NCBI RefSeq assembly: GCF_002813775.1
Contig: NZ_CP020370.1
Location: 186,001 to 250,000 of the forward strand
Source of the DNA: Candidatus Thiodictyon syntrophicum
GTDB taxonomy: Bacteria > Pseudomonadota > Gammaproteobacteria > Chromatiales > Chromatiaceae
Reading direction: 5' to 3'
DNA length: 64,000 nt
The translations under genes were made by a program, and so were the position numbers. The first letter of the stretch is position 1, and every line of letters starts with the position of its first letter. The notes beneath the pieces are model-generated. The model saw only the letters and a program-made list of their open reading frames with translations, ran no database searches and was not told where the DNA came from. Below, in pieces: positions 51,331-61,239 of this stretch.

Positions 51331-54300
51331 CTAGGTCTGCGCCAACGGCGCAAACAATGCCTGCAGGTCCGCCCCGCTGAAGCCCAAATCCGGCTCCCCC
51401 GCCGCCTCCTGATAGACCCCGGCAGCGAGCGCGCGTTTGCGCTCCTGCATGGAGAGGATGCGCTCCTCCACCGTCTGCTCGGTCACGAGCTTATAGACGA
51501 AGACCGGCTTGTCCTGGCCGATCCGATGCGCCCGGTCCGCCGCCTGGGACTCGACCGCCGGGTTCCACCAGGGGTCATAGAGGATCACGGTGTCGGCCTC
51601 GGTGAGGTTGAGTCCCACGCCGCCGGCCTTGAGGCTGATGAGGAACAGGCTCACCGCGCCGGAGCGAAAGGCGTCGATGGCCTCGTCGCGCTTGCGCGTC
51701 TGGCCGGTGAGCTTGGCATAGGGGATGCCGCGGTCCTCGAGTTCGGTCTCGATCAGGGCGAGCATACTGGTGAATTGGGAGAAGAGCAGGATGCGTCGGC
51801 CCTCTTCCAATTGCTCCGGCAGCAGGTCCATCAGCAGTTCCAGCTTGGCGGACTCCTTGACCCGGGCGGCGGCCGGGATCCGCAGCAGGCGCGGGTCGCA
51901 ACAGGTCTGGCGGAGCTTCAGCAGCGCATCCAGGATCGTGATGTGACTGCGTGCCAGTCCCTGGGCGGCGATCGCCTCGCGCACCCGCTTCTCCATCGAC
52001 AGGCGAATGCCCTCGTAGAGTGCCGCCTGGGCCTCACCGAGCGTGACGCTCTTGATGATCTCGGTCTTGGGCGGCAGTTCGGTCGCCACGTCCTGCTTGC
52101 GGCGGCGCAGCATGAAGGGGGCGATGCGCTGCGCCAGGCGGCCGTGGCGCTCATGGTCGTGGTGCTGTTCGATGGGGGTGCGCCAGAGCCGTTTGAAGCT
52201 GCCCTGATCCCCCAGGAAGCCGGGCATCAGAAAGTCGAACTGGGTCCACAACTCGCCCAAGTGGTTCTCCATAGGGGTGCCGGTGAGACAGAGCCGGTGA
52301 TCGGCCTTGAGCGCCCGGACCACGGCGGCGGCCTGGGACTTGGGGTTTTTGACGGACTGCGCCTCATCGAGGATCAGGCTGTGGAAGGATTGCTCGGCCA
52401 GGCGCTCCTGGTCGCGCGACAGCAGGGGGTAGGTGGTCAGCACCAGGTCATGATCGGGCATCCGATCGAAGAGTTGGTGCCGGTCGGAGCCGTGCAGGAC
52501 CAGGGTGCGCAGGGCCGGGGTGAAGCGCGCCGCCTCGCGGCGCCAGTTGCCCATCAGGCTGGTGGGGGCGACCACCAGGGCGGGGCGGTCGAGCCGCCCG
52601 GCCTCCTTTTCCACCAACAGGTGGGCCAGGGCCTGGACGGTCTTGCCGAGCCCCATGTCGTCGGCCAGGATGCCGGCCAGGTTCCAGGCGCGCAGGAACT
52701 GGAGCCAGTCGAGCCCGCGCCGCTGGTAGGGGCGCAGTTCCACGGTGAGCCCGGCCGGGGGCTCGACCGACTCGATGCCGGTGAAGTCCTTGAGGCGCCG
52801 GGCCAGTTCGCGCAGCCGCTCGGCCCCGCGGATGGCATAGCCCTGGGCCTCGAGTTCGGCTAAGGCCCCCGCGTCGAAGCGCGAGATCCGCAGTTGCCCG
52901 TCCGCCCCCGGCGCGGCGCGGTCGAAGAGGTCGCGCAGGATCGCGATGAAGGGTTTGAGACGGGCCGCCGGCAGATCGACATAGCGGTGGGCCGCCGCGG
53001 GGTCCGTCCCCGTCGGGTCCAGGGGCAGGCTGATGATCTGCGGCAGTTCCGCGTCCAGACCCAACTCCAGCAGGGGGGCGATGATCGGCAGCAGCGGGAT
53101 GCGCCGCCCGCCCAGATCGAGATCGAAGCGCAGGCCGAACCAGTCGTTGCCCCCGGACTCGGCCTCCTCCTCCACCTCCAGGTCCCAGTCCGCCGTCTCG
53201 AAGCGCAGGCGGAAGCTGTCGGCGATGTCCACCCGCCAGCCGGCCGCCGCCAGGGCCGGGAGGCCGTCGCGCAGCAGGGCCGACCAGTGGCCGGCGCGCT
53301 CGATGGGGTTGGTGGCGGCGGGGAGCAGCCGATGGCCGCCGGCGCGCTGCGGGGTGTTCACGGCCGGGACGAAACCCAGCCCCGCCAGGGTGTCCAGGGC
53401 GCCGCGCTCCGCGTCCAGGTCGCGATGGATGCGCACGGTGCCGCCGCCGCCGGGCAGGACGCTGTGGGTGAGCGCCGGCAGGCCGGGGACGCGATGGCCG
53501 GCGTAGTCGAAATCGAGGTTGAGCTGGTCGGTCGCGGCACCCGCCAGGGTATCGCAGGTCAGGGTCAGCCAGGGGGTGGCCGGGGCGGTCGCGACCTCGG
53601 TCACCGGCACCGGCACCGGGGTCGGCAGGGGCAACTGGGGGAACTCCAGCACCAGGGTGCGGGCGATGGCCTCCGCCTGACTGGCGCGCAGGCGCGGGGC
53701 GGCCAGGACCTCGCGCAGTTGCGCGGCACTGAGCCCCCCGGACTCCAAGGGGCCGACCAGATGCCCGGCCAGGTCCAGATACAGCGGCGGCTCCAGGAGC
53801 AGCAGCCGGGCCGCCGGTACCACGCCGAGCCCCAGGGTCAGGAGCCCGTCGGCGCCCTCGTGCCAGTCCATTTGCAGGTCTCGCGGTGCCCCCAGGCCCA
53901 GGGGGGTCGCCTCCACGGCCTGCCAATGGCAGCGGCCGGTGCCGATCATCCGCAGCAGGGCGACCCGGCCATTCAGACCGGTGAGCGGGACGCTGCTGAT
54001 CCACTGACCGGCGGAGACCGCGCGCAGCATCCCCAGGATGTCATGGTCCGCCGCCACCAGATACTCGGGGGTGGAGTAGCCGTGCAACAGGTTATACAGA
54101 TTCGCCTGGCGGCCCTTGGAGAGCCCGCCGCGGCGCAGCGGCTTGGCCACCCGTAGTTCCACCGCGACCCCCTGGGGGTCGGTCGGGCCCGGTTGGAGCA
54201 CATAGACCAGGCGCTCGGCGTCGGCGACCGCGGCCGGCTCCTGGCCGGCCGCCACCACCCTGGTCAGCCAGCGCTTGAGGAACTCGGTGGCGGCGCTGCC

Positions 54301-54618
54301 GTCCGTCGGCTGGAACTGGCGCTCACGCTCCTCGTAGGCGAGACAGGCGGCGGCCACATGCTTGCAGTTGTAGCCCACGGGGCAGCCGCAGGAGCCGGTG
54401 AGGTCGCGTTTGTCGGGGTTCGCGGGGATGAAGATCAACTGGCGATAGAAGCGCCCGCCGCTGCCGCGCACCCGTGCCTGGAGGCTGACGCCCTCGGCGT
54501 CGCGCCGCTCCTCCGTGAGGTCGATGACCATCCCCTGCCGGAAATAGTGCAGGCCCCGGTTGAAGGAACTCAGGTCGATCGCGTGGCGGATGTCATCTCG
54601 GGTCAGGGGGCGGGGCAT
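51331..54618 (-). CDS. SWI2/SNF2-family helicase with SWIM zinc finger
   Basis: A 1095-aa protein. Near the N-terminus is a SWIM zinc finger (GSCGCPVGYNCKHVAAACL). The middle 500 residues are an uncharacterised domain. The C-terminal 470 residues are the SNF2 motor: motif I LADDMGLGKTVQALAHL, motif II SLILDEAQSVKN, motif III LTGTPMENHLGELW, motif V SLKAGGVGLNLTEADTVI and motif VI QAADRAHRIGQDKPV. Such proteins remodel protein-DNA complexes, with relatives related to RapA. A start at 54654 adds 12 residues; MPRPLTRDDIRHA at 54618 is preferred. The stop adjoins the IS4 fragment. Confidence 0.92.
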   Translation of the reverse strand: MPRPLTRDDIRHAIDLSSFNRGLHYFRQGMVIDLTEERRDAEGVSLQARVRGSGGRFYRQLIFIPANPDKRDLTGSCGCPVGYNCKHVAAACLAYEERERQFQPTDGSAATEFLKRWLTRVVAAGQEPAAVADAERLVYVLQPGPTDPQGVAVELRVAKPLRRGGLSKGRQANLYNLLHGYSTPEYLVAADHDILGMLRAVSAGQWISSVPLTGLNGRVALLRMIGTGRCHWQAVEATPLGLGAPRDLQMDWHEGADGLLTLGLGVVPAARLLLLEPPLYLDLAGHLVGPLESGGLSAAQLREVLAAPRLRASQAEAIARTLVLEFPQLPLPTPVPVPVTEVATAPATPWLTLTCDTLAGAATDQLNLDFDYAGHRVPGLPALTHSVLPGGGGTVRIHRDLDAERGALDTLAGLGFVPAVNTPQRAGGHRLLPAATNPIERAGHWSALLRDGLPALAAAGWRVDIADSFRLRFETADWDLEVEEEAESGGNDWFGLRFDLDLGGRRIPLLPIIAPLLELGLDAELPQIISLPLDPTGTDPAAAHRYVDLPAARLKPFIAILRDLFDRAAPGADGQLRISRFDAGALAELEAQGYAIRGAERLRELARRLKDFTGIESVEPPAGLTVELRPYQRRGLDWLQFLRAWNLAGILADDMGLGKTVQALAHLLVEKEAGRLDRPALVVAPTSLMGNWRREAARFTPALRTLVLHGSDRHQLFDRMPDHDLVLTTYPLLSRDQERLAEQSFHSLILDEAQSVKNPKSQAAAVVRALKADHRLCLTGTPMENHLGELWTQFDFLMPGFLGDQGSFKRLWRTPIEQHHDHERHGRLAQRIAPFMLRRRKQDVATELPPKTEIIKSVTLGEAQAALYEGIRLSMEKRVREAIAAQGLARSHITILDALLKLRQTCCDPRLLRIPAAARVKESAKLELLMDLLPEQLEEGRRILLFSQFTSMLALIETELEDRGIPYAKLTGQTRKRDEAIDAFRSGAVSLFLISLKAGGVGLNLTEADTVILYDPWWNPAVESQAADRAHRIGQDKPVFVYKLVTEQTVEERILSMQERKRALAAGVYQEAAGEPDLGFSGADLQALFAPLAQT

Positions 54619-54744
54619 GGCGTAGCGCACAAGGCAGTCAAAGCGACCGGCCATTGTCGCCGGTTCCGGCGCCTTTGCCCATGGGGCGAGAAAGATCGGC
54701 CTCCCGGCTTCGGGCGGCGGCCTCAGGCCGCTCGCGGCAAGCCG

Positions 54745-55890
54745 TCAGTGGCGGGCGGCCCCCCGTTTGACGATCTCCAGGTCGGTCCCGCGGGGCAGGT
54801 CGCGAATCCAGGGCGACGGTGAGCGCAACCCGGTAGGCAGTTTCGCCAGGGCCGCCTGAGCCTCCGCACGGTTGGCGTGCAGGCTGTGGATCAGCACAAA
54901 CCAGGGGCGTCCCCGGCGGGTCTCCTCACTCAGATAGACCGGGTCCGGCAGGTCCGGGCGCAGCGCCAGCTCCAGGATCTTGTCCCGGCTGTAGCCGCCC
55001 ATGAGTTGGAGGGCGAAGGGGCGGTCCGTAATCGACGTCTTGCTAATGCGCGGGGGCACCGGGGCGGCCGCGTCAGGGCCGCTCTCGGGGCGCGCGGCCG
55101 GCACCGATGCCGGCTCCGGCTCAGGCGTCGCCGGCTTGGGTGGGCGCGCCCCGGTGTCCGGGGCCGTCACCGGGGGGGCGTCCAAGGTCGGACCCGGGCG
55201 GGACGGCATCGCGCTGACCAGTGACTGGAGGCCGCGCTGCAGGGCCTCCAACTCGCCGCTTTGGCGCCGCTGCTCGGCCGCCAGACGCTCCAGGCGTTCC
55301 GCCGGGACCGTCCCCTCGGCCCCCGGGCCTGGGTCCTTGCCCCCCCGGCGCGGCCGGCTGGAGAGCTCGCCCACGGTGGCGGTCAGGGTCGCCACCCGCT
55401 CTTGCAGTTCGGTCTCCTGCTGGGCGATGCCGGAGAGGCGCTGCACCTCCTGGCGCAGGCTCGCGAGCGCGACGGCGGCGGCCGTGTGGCGTGTGTGGGC
55501 GTAGAGCGCGAACAGACCGACCCCGGCCAGGGCCAGGGCGAGCACCAGCAACCCGGCACGGTTGTGGCGGCGCCACCGGGTCTCGAACTCCTCGCGCTGG
55601 GCCTGCCACCCGCGCTGCAGTTGAGAACTGGTCAGGCGGCGGTCGTCATCCACATCGGCGATCCGCTCCACCATGGCCTTTTCCTGATCGCGCAAGCGCT
55701 CGCGCTGGGCCGCGACCTCGGCGGCCAGTGCCTCCAGGCGGGCGGACTGGTCGGCCAGGTGCCGATCCGCCCCCGGGTGGACGGGGCCTGGCTCCGCCCA
55801 AGCGGACTCCAGGGCCCGCAGCCGCTCTTCGAGTGACAAATCCGGTGCAAAGGGGTCGTCAAGGACTCCCGGTCCCAGGGTCTCGGCCAT
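54745..55890 (-). CDS. SPOR-domain membrane protein with coiled coils
   Basis: A 381-aa protein. Residues 1-105 are cytoplasmic and rich in coiled coil (RLEALAAEVAAQRERLRDQE). One membrane helix follows (AGLLVLALALAGVGLFALYA), then a periplasmic coiled coil, a Pro/Ala-rich linker and a C-terminal SPOR-like domain (RPFALQLMGGYSRDKILELA, then GRPWFVLIHSLHANRAEAQA). The layout is like DamX: SPOR domains bind denuded peptidoglycan at the division site. The GTG/ATG choice is simple because MAETLGPG at 55890 precedes the conserved part. Function inferred from architecture. Confidence 0.85.
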   Translation of the reverse strand: MAETLGPGVLDDPFAPDLSLEERLRALESAWAEPGPVHPGADRHLADQSARLEALAAEVAAQRERLRDQEKAMVERIADVDDDRRLTSSQLQRGWQAQREEFETRWRRHNRAGLLVLALALAGVGLFALYAHTRHTAAAVALASLRQEVQRLSGIAQQETELQERVATLTATVGELSSRPRRGGKDPGPGAEGTVPAERLERLAAEQRRQSGELEALQRGLQSLVSAMPSRPGPTLDAPPVTAPDTGARPPKPATPEPEPASVPAARPESGPDAAAPVPPRISKTSITDRPFALQLMGGYSRDKILELALRPDLPDPVYLSEETRRGRPWFVLIHSLHANRAEAQAALAKLPTGLRSPSPWIRDLPRGTDLEIVKRGAARH

Positions 55891-55973
55891 GGTGGTTCCC
55901 GCGCCGTTCGATGGAGGTAGCCCATGATCCAGGATTCGCCCCAGCGCCGCAAACACTCAAGAAGCCGTTCCTG

Positions 55974-56387
55974 TCAAGCGCGCGTCAGGCGCCGACCGAT
56001 CAGATAACTCAGGGTGGCCACGCTGCCGCACAGGGCCATGCCCCACAGGATGTCGGCCAGCACGACCGTCAGCGGCCAGTTGGGCAGCGTGGCCAGGTTG
56101 GTCAGATCATAGGTCGCATAGGTGAAAAGGCCGAACAGGAGCCCGTTCTGCGCCGCGCGCCGCCAGGACCCCTGGGCCAGGGCCGGCGCCACCGCAAAAT
56201 AGATGATGCCGACCACGAACAGAAGATAGAAGATGATCGCGGCGGGCCAGTTCACCGTGGGGCTCAGGATGTAGCCCAGGTACTGCTGGTAGAAGTCCCG
56301 GGAGATGAACCCGAGCCAGACCATGTCGATGGCCAGAAAGACCGGGACCGTCAGTAGGTAAAGCTTCAGGTAGGCGGTGGCAGTCAT
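55974..56387 (-). CDS. DUF2177 family membrane protein
   Basis: A 137-aa protein with four hydrophobic segments: LYLLTVPVFLAIDMVWLGFI, IIFYLLFVVGIIYFAVAPAL, GLLFGLFTYATYDLTNLATL and VVLADILWGMALCGSVATLS. The motifs MVWLGFISRDFYQQYLG and FTYATYDLTNLATLPNWPL are typical of DUF2177. The role is unknown. The frame is open to 56540, but the family-like sequence starts at the ATG at 56387. It is a single gene next to tRNA-Arg. Confidence 0.9.
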   Translation of the reverse strand: MTATAYLKLYLLTVPVFLAIDMVWLGFISRDFYQQYLGYILSPTVNWPAAIIFYLLFVVGIIYFAVAPALAQGSWRRAAQNGLLFGLFTYATYDLTNLATLPNWPLTVVLADILWGMALCGSVATLSYLIGRRLTRA

Positions 56388-56542
56388 GGTAAGGACCTCG
56401 TGGGGGCTGCGGTTGGAGGGCGTGTCTGACCCGGATGCTACTCCGATCTTGCGGATGCCTCGACCGGCCCGCTCGGTTACACTAGGGGACCGGGCCTGCC
56501 CGCTGCCCACGGCAGCCAGCCGCGCCGTCCGTCCTCCCATTT

Positions 56543-56619
<77 letters not shown>

Positions 56620-56686
56620 CTTAGCGCGCGTTACCTCCGCGGACAGCGCGCCGCGCTGCCTGATCACAGGAAGCCTTCAGACGCCC

Positions 56687-57862
56687 GTGAACACGGAGAC
56701 CCACGCCCACCTCGCCGCCTTCATCTGGGACATCTGCAACCTGCTGCGCGGTCCCTACAAGCGCAACGAGTACCGCAAGGTCATCCTGCCGCTGACCGTC
56801 CTGCGCAGTTTCGACTGCATCCTGGCGCCGACCAAGCGGGCGGTGCTGGCCGTCCACCGGGCCAACCTGGGAAAGCCGGAGACCCTGCGTCAGCGCCTCC
56901 TGCAGCAGGCCGCGGGTTTGAGCTTCTACAACACGAGCCGGCTCGACTTCCCCCGTCTGCTCGACGATCCCAACCAGCTCGCGCCCAACCTCACGGCCTA
57001 CATCGACGCCTTCTCGCCCAACGTGCGGACCATCATGGAGCGCTTCGGCTTCGAGCAGCAGCTCGCGAAGATGGCCGATAAGAACATCCTGTTCAAGGTC
57101 GTCAAGGCGTTCTGTGACCCGCGCGTGGACCTGTCGGCGCAGCGCGTCGACCACATGCAGATGGGCTATTGCTTCGAGGAACTGATCCGGATCGGCGCCG
57201 AGCAGGCCAACGAGGAGGCCGGGGAGCACTTCACCCCGCGCGAGGACATGCTGATCAAAGGCGAAGAGGCAGAAAACATCCGGCGCGGCGACATCATGAA
57301 GAAGAGCCTGGGGAACAAGCGCAACAAGATCGGGGACCCCGACGAGCCCGGCGAGCCGGACCATATCGGGGAGATCACCCGCATCCATGGCAACTGCCGG
57401 CACGACGACAGCCGTGTGTTCAACATCGACGGGCGGGACAAGCGTCTCACGGTCTCTATGGACCGCGCCGAGTTTCAGGCGGCCATCAGCGCCGCGGTGC
57501 GCGCGACCGGCTTGAAGCTCTCGTTGCCCGAGCGCAAGCTGATCCTTGCCGCCCTGAGCGAGCGCGACGACCAGGCCGCCATCTGCACCGACGCCCAAGG
57601 CAACCCGGAGCCCGCTCTGGAGTTGCGCGATACCGAGATCGTGCCCCTGACTGAAGCGATCCAGACCTACTTCGAGCGCGAGGTCCTGCCCCATGTGTCG
57701 GACGCCTGGATCGATCACGAGAAGACCCGGATCGGCTAAGAGATCCCGCTCAACCGCCACTTCTACCGCTACGAGCCGCCGCGCCCGCTGCCCGAGATCG
57801 AGTGCGACATCAAGCGGCTGGAGCAGGAGATATTGACTCTCTTGTCGGAGGTGACTGCATGA
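56687..57862 (+). pseudogene. hsdM: Type I restriction-modification methyltransferase HsdM, deleted and interrupted
   Basis: The start is a normal HsdM N-terminal domain (HAHLAAFIWDICNLLRGPYK, YRKVILPLTVLRSFDCIL, then QMGYCFEELIRIGAEQANEE and GEHFTPRE). Immediately after FTPRE, near 57245, the sequence jumps to DMLIKGEEAENIRRGDIMKK, which belongs to the C-terminal part. The whole SAM-binding core and the NPPY/F catalytic motif are missing. A TAA at 57737-57739 interrupts the C-terminus, after which DNA still reads EIPLNRHFYRYEPPRPLPEI and continues to the natural TGA at 57860. Modification activity is impossible. Confidence 0.9.
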
Positions 57863-58284
57863 GTACGTTACGTCCTAGAGTTTTGGACTCCAACCGGTTG
57901 AACGCCCGGTTTGACGATCTGTGCAAGCTCCAGAACGGCTGGCTCGACGGTCACGGAGTTGCGCCGAGCCCGCAGGGGTTGCGTTGGCTGGCGCAGTGCA
58001 TTGAATCCTACTATCACCTCGCGCTTTCGCCGTTCTATCTCTATCCGACCGCAGAGGGCGGCGTGCAGGTGGAGTGGTCGCTCGGCACTCACGAGATTAC
58101 CCTGGAGATCGACCTGGAGCGCCGGGGCGGCGAGTGGCATTCACTCGACACTCGGACTCAGGAGGTTGACTGGAAGGTGCTGGATTTGGGGCAACCCGGG
58201 TCTTGGGCCTTCATCGCTGCGGAGGTCGATCGGACGGGAACTGACGCCAAGGCACCGCGTACCTTGGCCGAAGTCTGGTTTTGA
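57859..58284 (+). CDS. Hypothetical protein inside a decayed type I RM locus
   Basis: A 141-aa protein, MSTLRPRVLDSNRLNARFDD, with no membrane helix and regular alternation of acidic and aromatic residues (LCKLQNGWLDGHGVAPSPQG, VEWSLGTHEITLEIDLERRG). The ATG overlaps the natural hsdM stop (ATGA), so it was once co-translated with hsdM. It is undamaged although hsdM, hsdS and hsdR around it are all broken. I recognise no family. An accessory role in the RM operon, or independent usefulness, is speculative. Confidence 0.65.
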   Translation: MSTLRPRVLDSNRLNARFDDLCKLQNGWLDGHGVAPSPQGLRWLAQCIESYYHLALSPFYLYPTAEGGVQVEWSLGTHEITLEIDLERRGGEWHSLDTRTQEVDWKVLDLGQPGSWAFIAAEVDRTGTDAKAPRTLAEVWF

Positions 58285-58303
58285 GTCCGGGGAGGTTCTG
58301 GCG

Positions 58304-59298
58304 ATGAAATGGCAAGCTTATCCCGAGTATAAGGCAAGTGGAGTCGAGTGGTTGGGTGACATTCCCGCCCATTGAATCAGACTAACGCTCGCGCGCGTAA
58401 CTCTTGACCGATGCGATGGACCTTTCGGTTCTGGAATAAAGAGCGAACACTACACGGACAGCGGTACACGGGTAGTTCGACTGCAAAATATCAAAGCTGC
58501 TGCGTTCGATAACAGAGACGAAGCCTATTTGGATTCGGATTATGCCTTGCTAGAATTGCTGGGGCACGAAGTTCAGGAAGGCGATCTATTGATTGCAGGG
58601 CTAGGGGATGATAATAATCTTGTCGGCAGGGCATGTGTAGCTCCAAAGGATATCGCACCATGTCTGGTCAAGGCCGACTGTTTCCGGTTCCGGCTTGACA
58701 CGAATCGCGTTTCCCCAAAATTCCTTGCGTATCAGCTCAGTGCCGGGGCGATTACTGATGCGCAATTATAAGGCGCTGGATCGACCCGTTATCGAATTCC
58801 TCTTTCGGTCATGGCTCGGCGTCCGATCTGTTTTCCCGGAAGAGGGGAGCAGTTGGCGATTGCCGATTTTCTCGACGTGAGTATTGCGAAGGTCAACTGC
58901 TTGATCGGGAAAAAGCAGGAGTTGATCGGCCGGCTCAACGACAAACGGAAAGCCCTGATTTCGCGTACTGCGATCCGCGGTTTGCCGTCCGAGAGATCAA
59001 GGATTTCGCCTTCCCGCTGCCGCCGCTGCCGGAGCAGCGCGCAATCCTGGACTGGATGGCATTGCAGGAGACCCGTTTCCGGGCCGTCGAAGGGCGGATG
59101 CGCGATGCTATCGGCGAATTGGAGGAATACCGCTCCGCCCTGATCACCGCCGCCGTCACCGGCAAGATCGACGTGCGCGGCTGGCAGGCAGCGGGCAACT
59201 GTGCCGCTCCCGAGGCCGTCGCGATGGGTTTCGCTGCGCTCTACCCATCCTACGAACGACGAGCGTTGAACATAGACAAGAGGGCAGGATCGCGATGA
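58304..59298 (+). pseudogene. hsdS: Type I RM specificity subunit HsdS, multiply broken
   Basis: The start MKWQAYPEYKASGVEWLGDI is a canonical HsdS beginning, but PAH is followed by TGA at 58373, probably a changed Trp codon. A target-recognition fragment follows (HYTDSGTRVVRLQNIKAAAF then LIAGLGDDNNLVGRACVAPK, stop at 58769). Two successive conserved-region pieces follow in different frames: GRGEQLAIADFLDVSIAKVN with LIGKKQELIGRLNDKRKALI, and FPLPPLPEQRAILDWMALQE with ELEEYRSALITAAVTGKIDV. The doubled end suggests recombination between two hsdS copies. The tail runs into a WVERSETH-type repeat. Confidence 0.88.
59221..59254. repeat. 'VGWVERSETH' class repeat inside the hsdS remnant
   Basis: GATGGGTTTCGCTGCGCTCT followed by ACCCATCCTACG lies at the 3' end of the hsdS remnant and is translated there as GFAALYPSYER. 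It matches the copy at 45014-45046 and shows that a dispersed repeat has inserted or been copied into the gene. Confidence 0.7.
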
Positions 59299-60557
59299 GC
59301 CAGACCAACGAGCACGCCTTCGAGTCCTATTGCGAGCAGATGCTGCTGACCCAGGGCGGTTGGGAGCGGGGCAACTTAGCCGAATGGGATCGGCACCTGG
59401 CGCTCTTCCCTGCCCGGGTCTGCGCCTTTCTTGAGGACTCACAGCCGGTCCTGTGGCAGAAGCTCCACGACCTGCACGGCGACGCCTTGGGGACCAGGGT
59501 GGCCGCGGCCCTGGCCAAGGAACTGGACCTCAAGGGGATGCTGCATGTCCTGCGCCGCGGCTTCAAGTTCCACGGCAAGACCCTGCGTATGGCCTATTTC
59601 AAGCCGGCACACGGGCTGAACGCGACCGTGGTCGAACTCTTCGGCAAGAATCCGCTTACGGTGACGCGGCAGGTGCCGTGCCATGCCAAGGGCGGCGAGA
59701 CCCTGGATATGCTGCTGGCGCTCAATGGGCTGCCCATCGGGAGCTGCGAACTGAAGAACCCAGGTACTGGCCAGACCTGGCGGCACGCGGTGAAGCAGTA
59801 TCGCGAGGACCGTGACCCCAATGCCCCCTTGTTCCAGTGCAAGGCGCGTGCCCTGGTGCACTTCGCGGTGGACCCGGACGAGGTGCACATGACGACCCGT
59901 CTGCTGGGGGAGCGCACGCGCTTCCTGCCCTTCAACCGGGGCAGTGACCCCGGAACCATCCGCTGCGGGGCCGGGAACCCGGCGCACCCGTCGGGTTATC
60001 GCACGGGCCATTTCTGGGAGGAGGTCCTGGCCCGGGAGGGGCTGCTGGAGATTCTGGGCAGCTTCATGTTCATCGAGCGCAAGGATGGAGAAGCAGGAGG
60101 ACGCCAAGGGCAAGGTCCGGGAACCAAGATCGTCATCACGACCTTGCAGATGTTTCCATTCGTCCTGCGCGGCCTGCTGCGTGCGGCCGGGGCCGCGAGC
60201 GTCGATGCACCGTCCGCGAGCGCGCGCGAGCAGGCGGACGCCTGGAAGGCGCAAATCGCCGGCCGCCGTTACGCGATCATCGTGGACGAGGCCCATTCCA
60301 GCCAGACCGGCGAGACGGCGCGGGAGATGAAGGCGATCCTGGGTGCGGGATCCGGCCTTTCGGACCTCGAGGGCGAGGCGCTTCCGGCCGCGGCCGAGGA
60401 CGAACCCGACGGGACGCTGGCGAACGACCGGCACGATGGGCTGGTCGCGGGTCCAATGCCGGGGCAGGATGCCCCGGCTCCGGCCAGCGACTGGCAGGAC
60501 GGGTATGAACACGCGGCAGAACGACGATCGCTTGTACCTGGTGGTCTGAGACCATGA
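59295..60557 (+). pseudogene. hsdR: Type I restriction endonuclease HsdR, internally deleted
   Basis: The frame of 420 residues is far short of the usual 950 or more. The N-terminal nuclease domain is recognisable (FKFHGKTLRMAYFKPAHGLN; catalytic-type ELKNPGTGQTW; RFLPFNRGSDPG). Near 60085 a frameshift (the other frame reads EKQEDAKGKVRE) and a deletion remove the Walker A region, and the text resumes at TKIVITTLQMFPFVL and YAIIVDEAHSSQTGETAREM, the DEAH block. It then runs out of family sequence after GLSDLEGEAL, and the remaining motor domain is gone. The start overlaps hsdS (ATGA). Inactive. Confidence 0.9.
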
Positions 60558-60597
60558 CTACACAACGCTGTGCGGATCAGGACCGCAGGAGGGGCGG

Positions 60598-61239
60598 TCA
60601 CGGAATCCCCAACAGCTTGTGTGTCTGCAGACTCAGGCGCCAGCGCGGATGGGCCTTGCAGTAGGCGATGGCGCGCGCGGTATTGGCGGCCAAGTCCGGG
60701 CCGTCCATCGGCTGGAGAAAAAAGTGCCGAAAGGCGAGGTTGGTGAAGCGCTCCGGGGGCGCGTCCGCTTGCGGATAGACGAGCTTCAGTTCCTGACCGG
60801 CCAGCAGTCGCAGCCCGGCGGCGGCCTTGGGACTGACACAGACCCAGTCGATCCCGGGCGGGGCGGTGCGGGTGCCGTTGGTCTCCACCGCGATCTCGAA
60901 GCCCTGGGCGTGCAGGGCCGCGATCAGGGGTGGGTCCAGTTGCAGCAGCGGCTCCCCGCCGGTGCAGACCACATAGGGGACGGCACCGGACGCGGCCGGT
61001 GCGGGCCAGGCGGCGCGGACCCGCGCCGCGAGTCGGGCGGCGTCCGGGTAGCGCCCGCCGCCGACCCCGTCGGTCCCCCGGAAGTCCGTGTCACAGAAGG
61101 TACAGACCGCCCGGGAGCGGTCCTCGTCGCGTCCCGACCAGAGGTTGCAGCCCGCGAAGCGGCAGAACACGGCTGCCCGCCCGGTGCGGGCGCCCTCGCC
61201 CTGGAGGCTGTAGAAGACCTCCTTGACCAGATAGGTCAT
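60598..61239 (-). CDS. queE: 7-carboxy-7-deazaguanine synthase
   Basis: A 213-aa radical-SAM enzyme converting 6-carboxytetrahydropterin to 7-carboxy-7-deazaguanine on the way to queuosine or other deazapurines. It starts MTYLVKEVFYSLQGEGARTG. The radical-SAM cluster is the family's modified motif, FAGCNLWSGRDEDRSRAVCT with CTFCDTDF (C-x14-C-x2-C), and CTGGEPLLQ is the SAM-binding loop. FLQPMDGP is conserved near the C-terminus. The start overlaps the queD stop (ATGA), so it is last in the queC-queD-queE operon. Confidence 0.95.
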   Translation of the reverse strand: MTYLVKEVFYSLQGEGARTGRAAVFCRFAGCNLWSGRDEDRSRAVCTFCDTDFRGTDGVGGGRYPDAARLAARVRAAWPAPAASGAVPYVVCTGGEPLLQLDPPLIAALHAQGFEIAVETNGTRTAPPGIDWVCVSPKAAAGLRLLAGQELKLVYPQADAPPERFTNLAFRHFFLQPMDGPDLAANTARAIAYCKAHPRWRLSLQTHKLLGIP

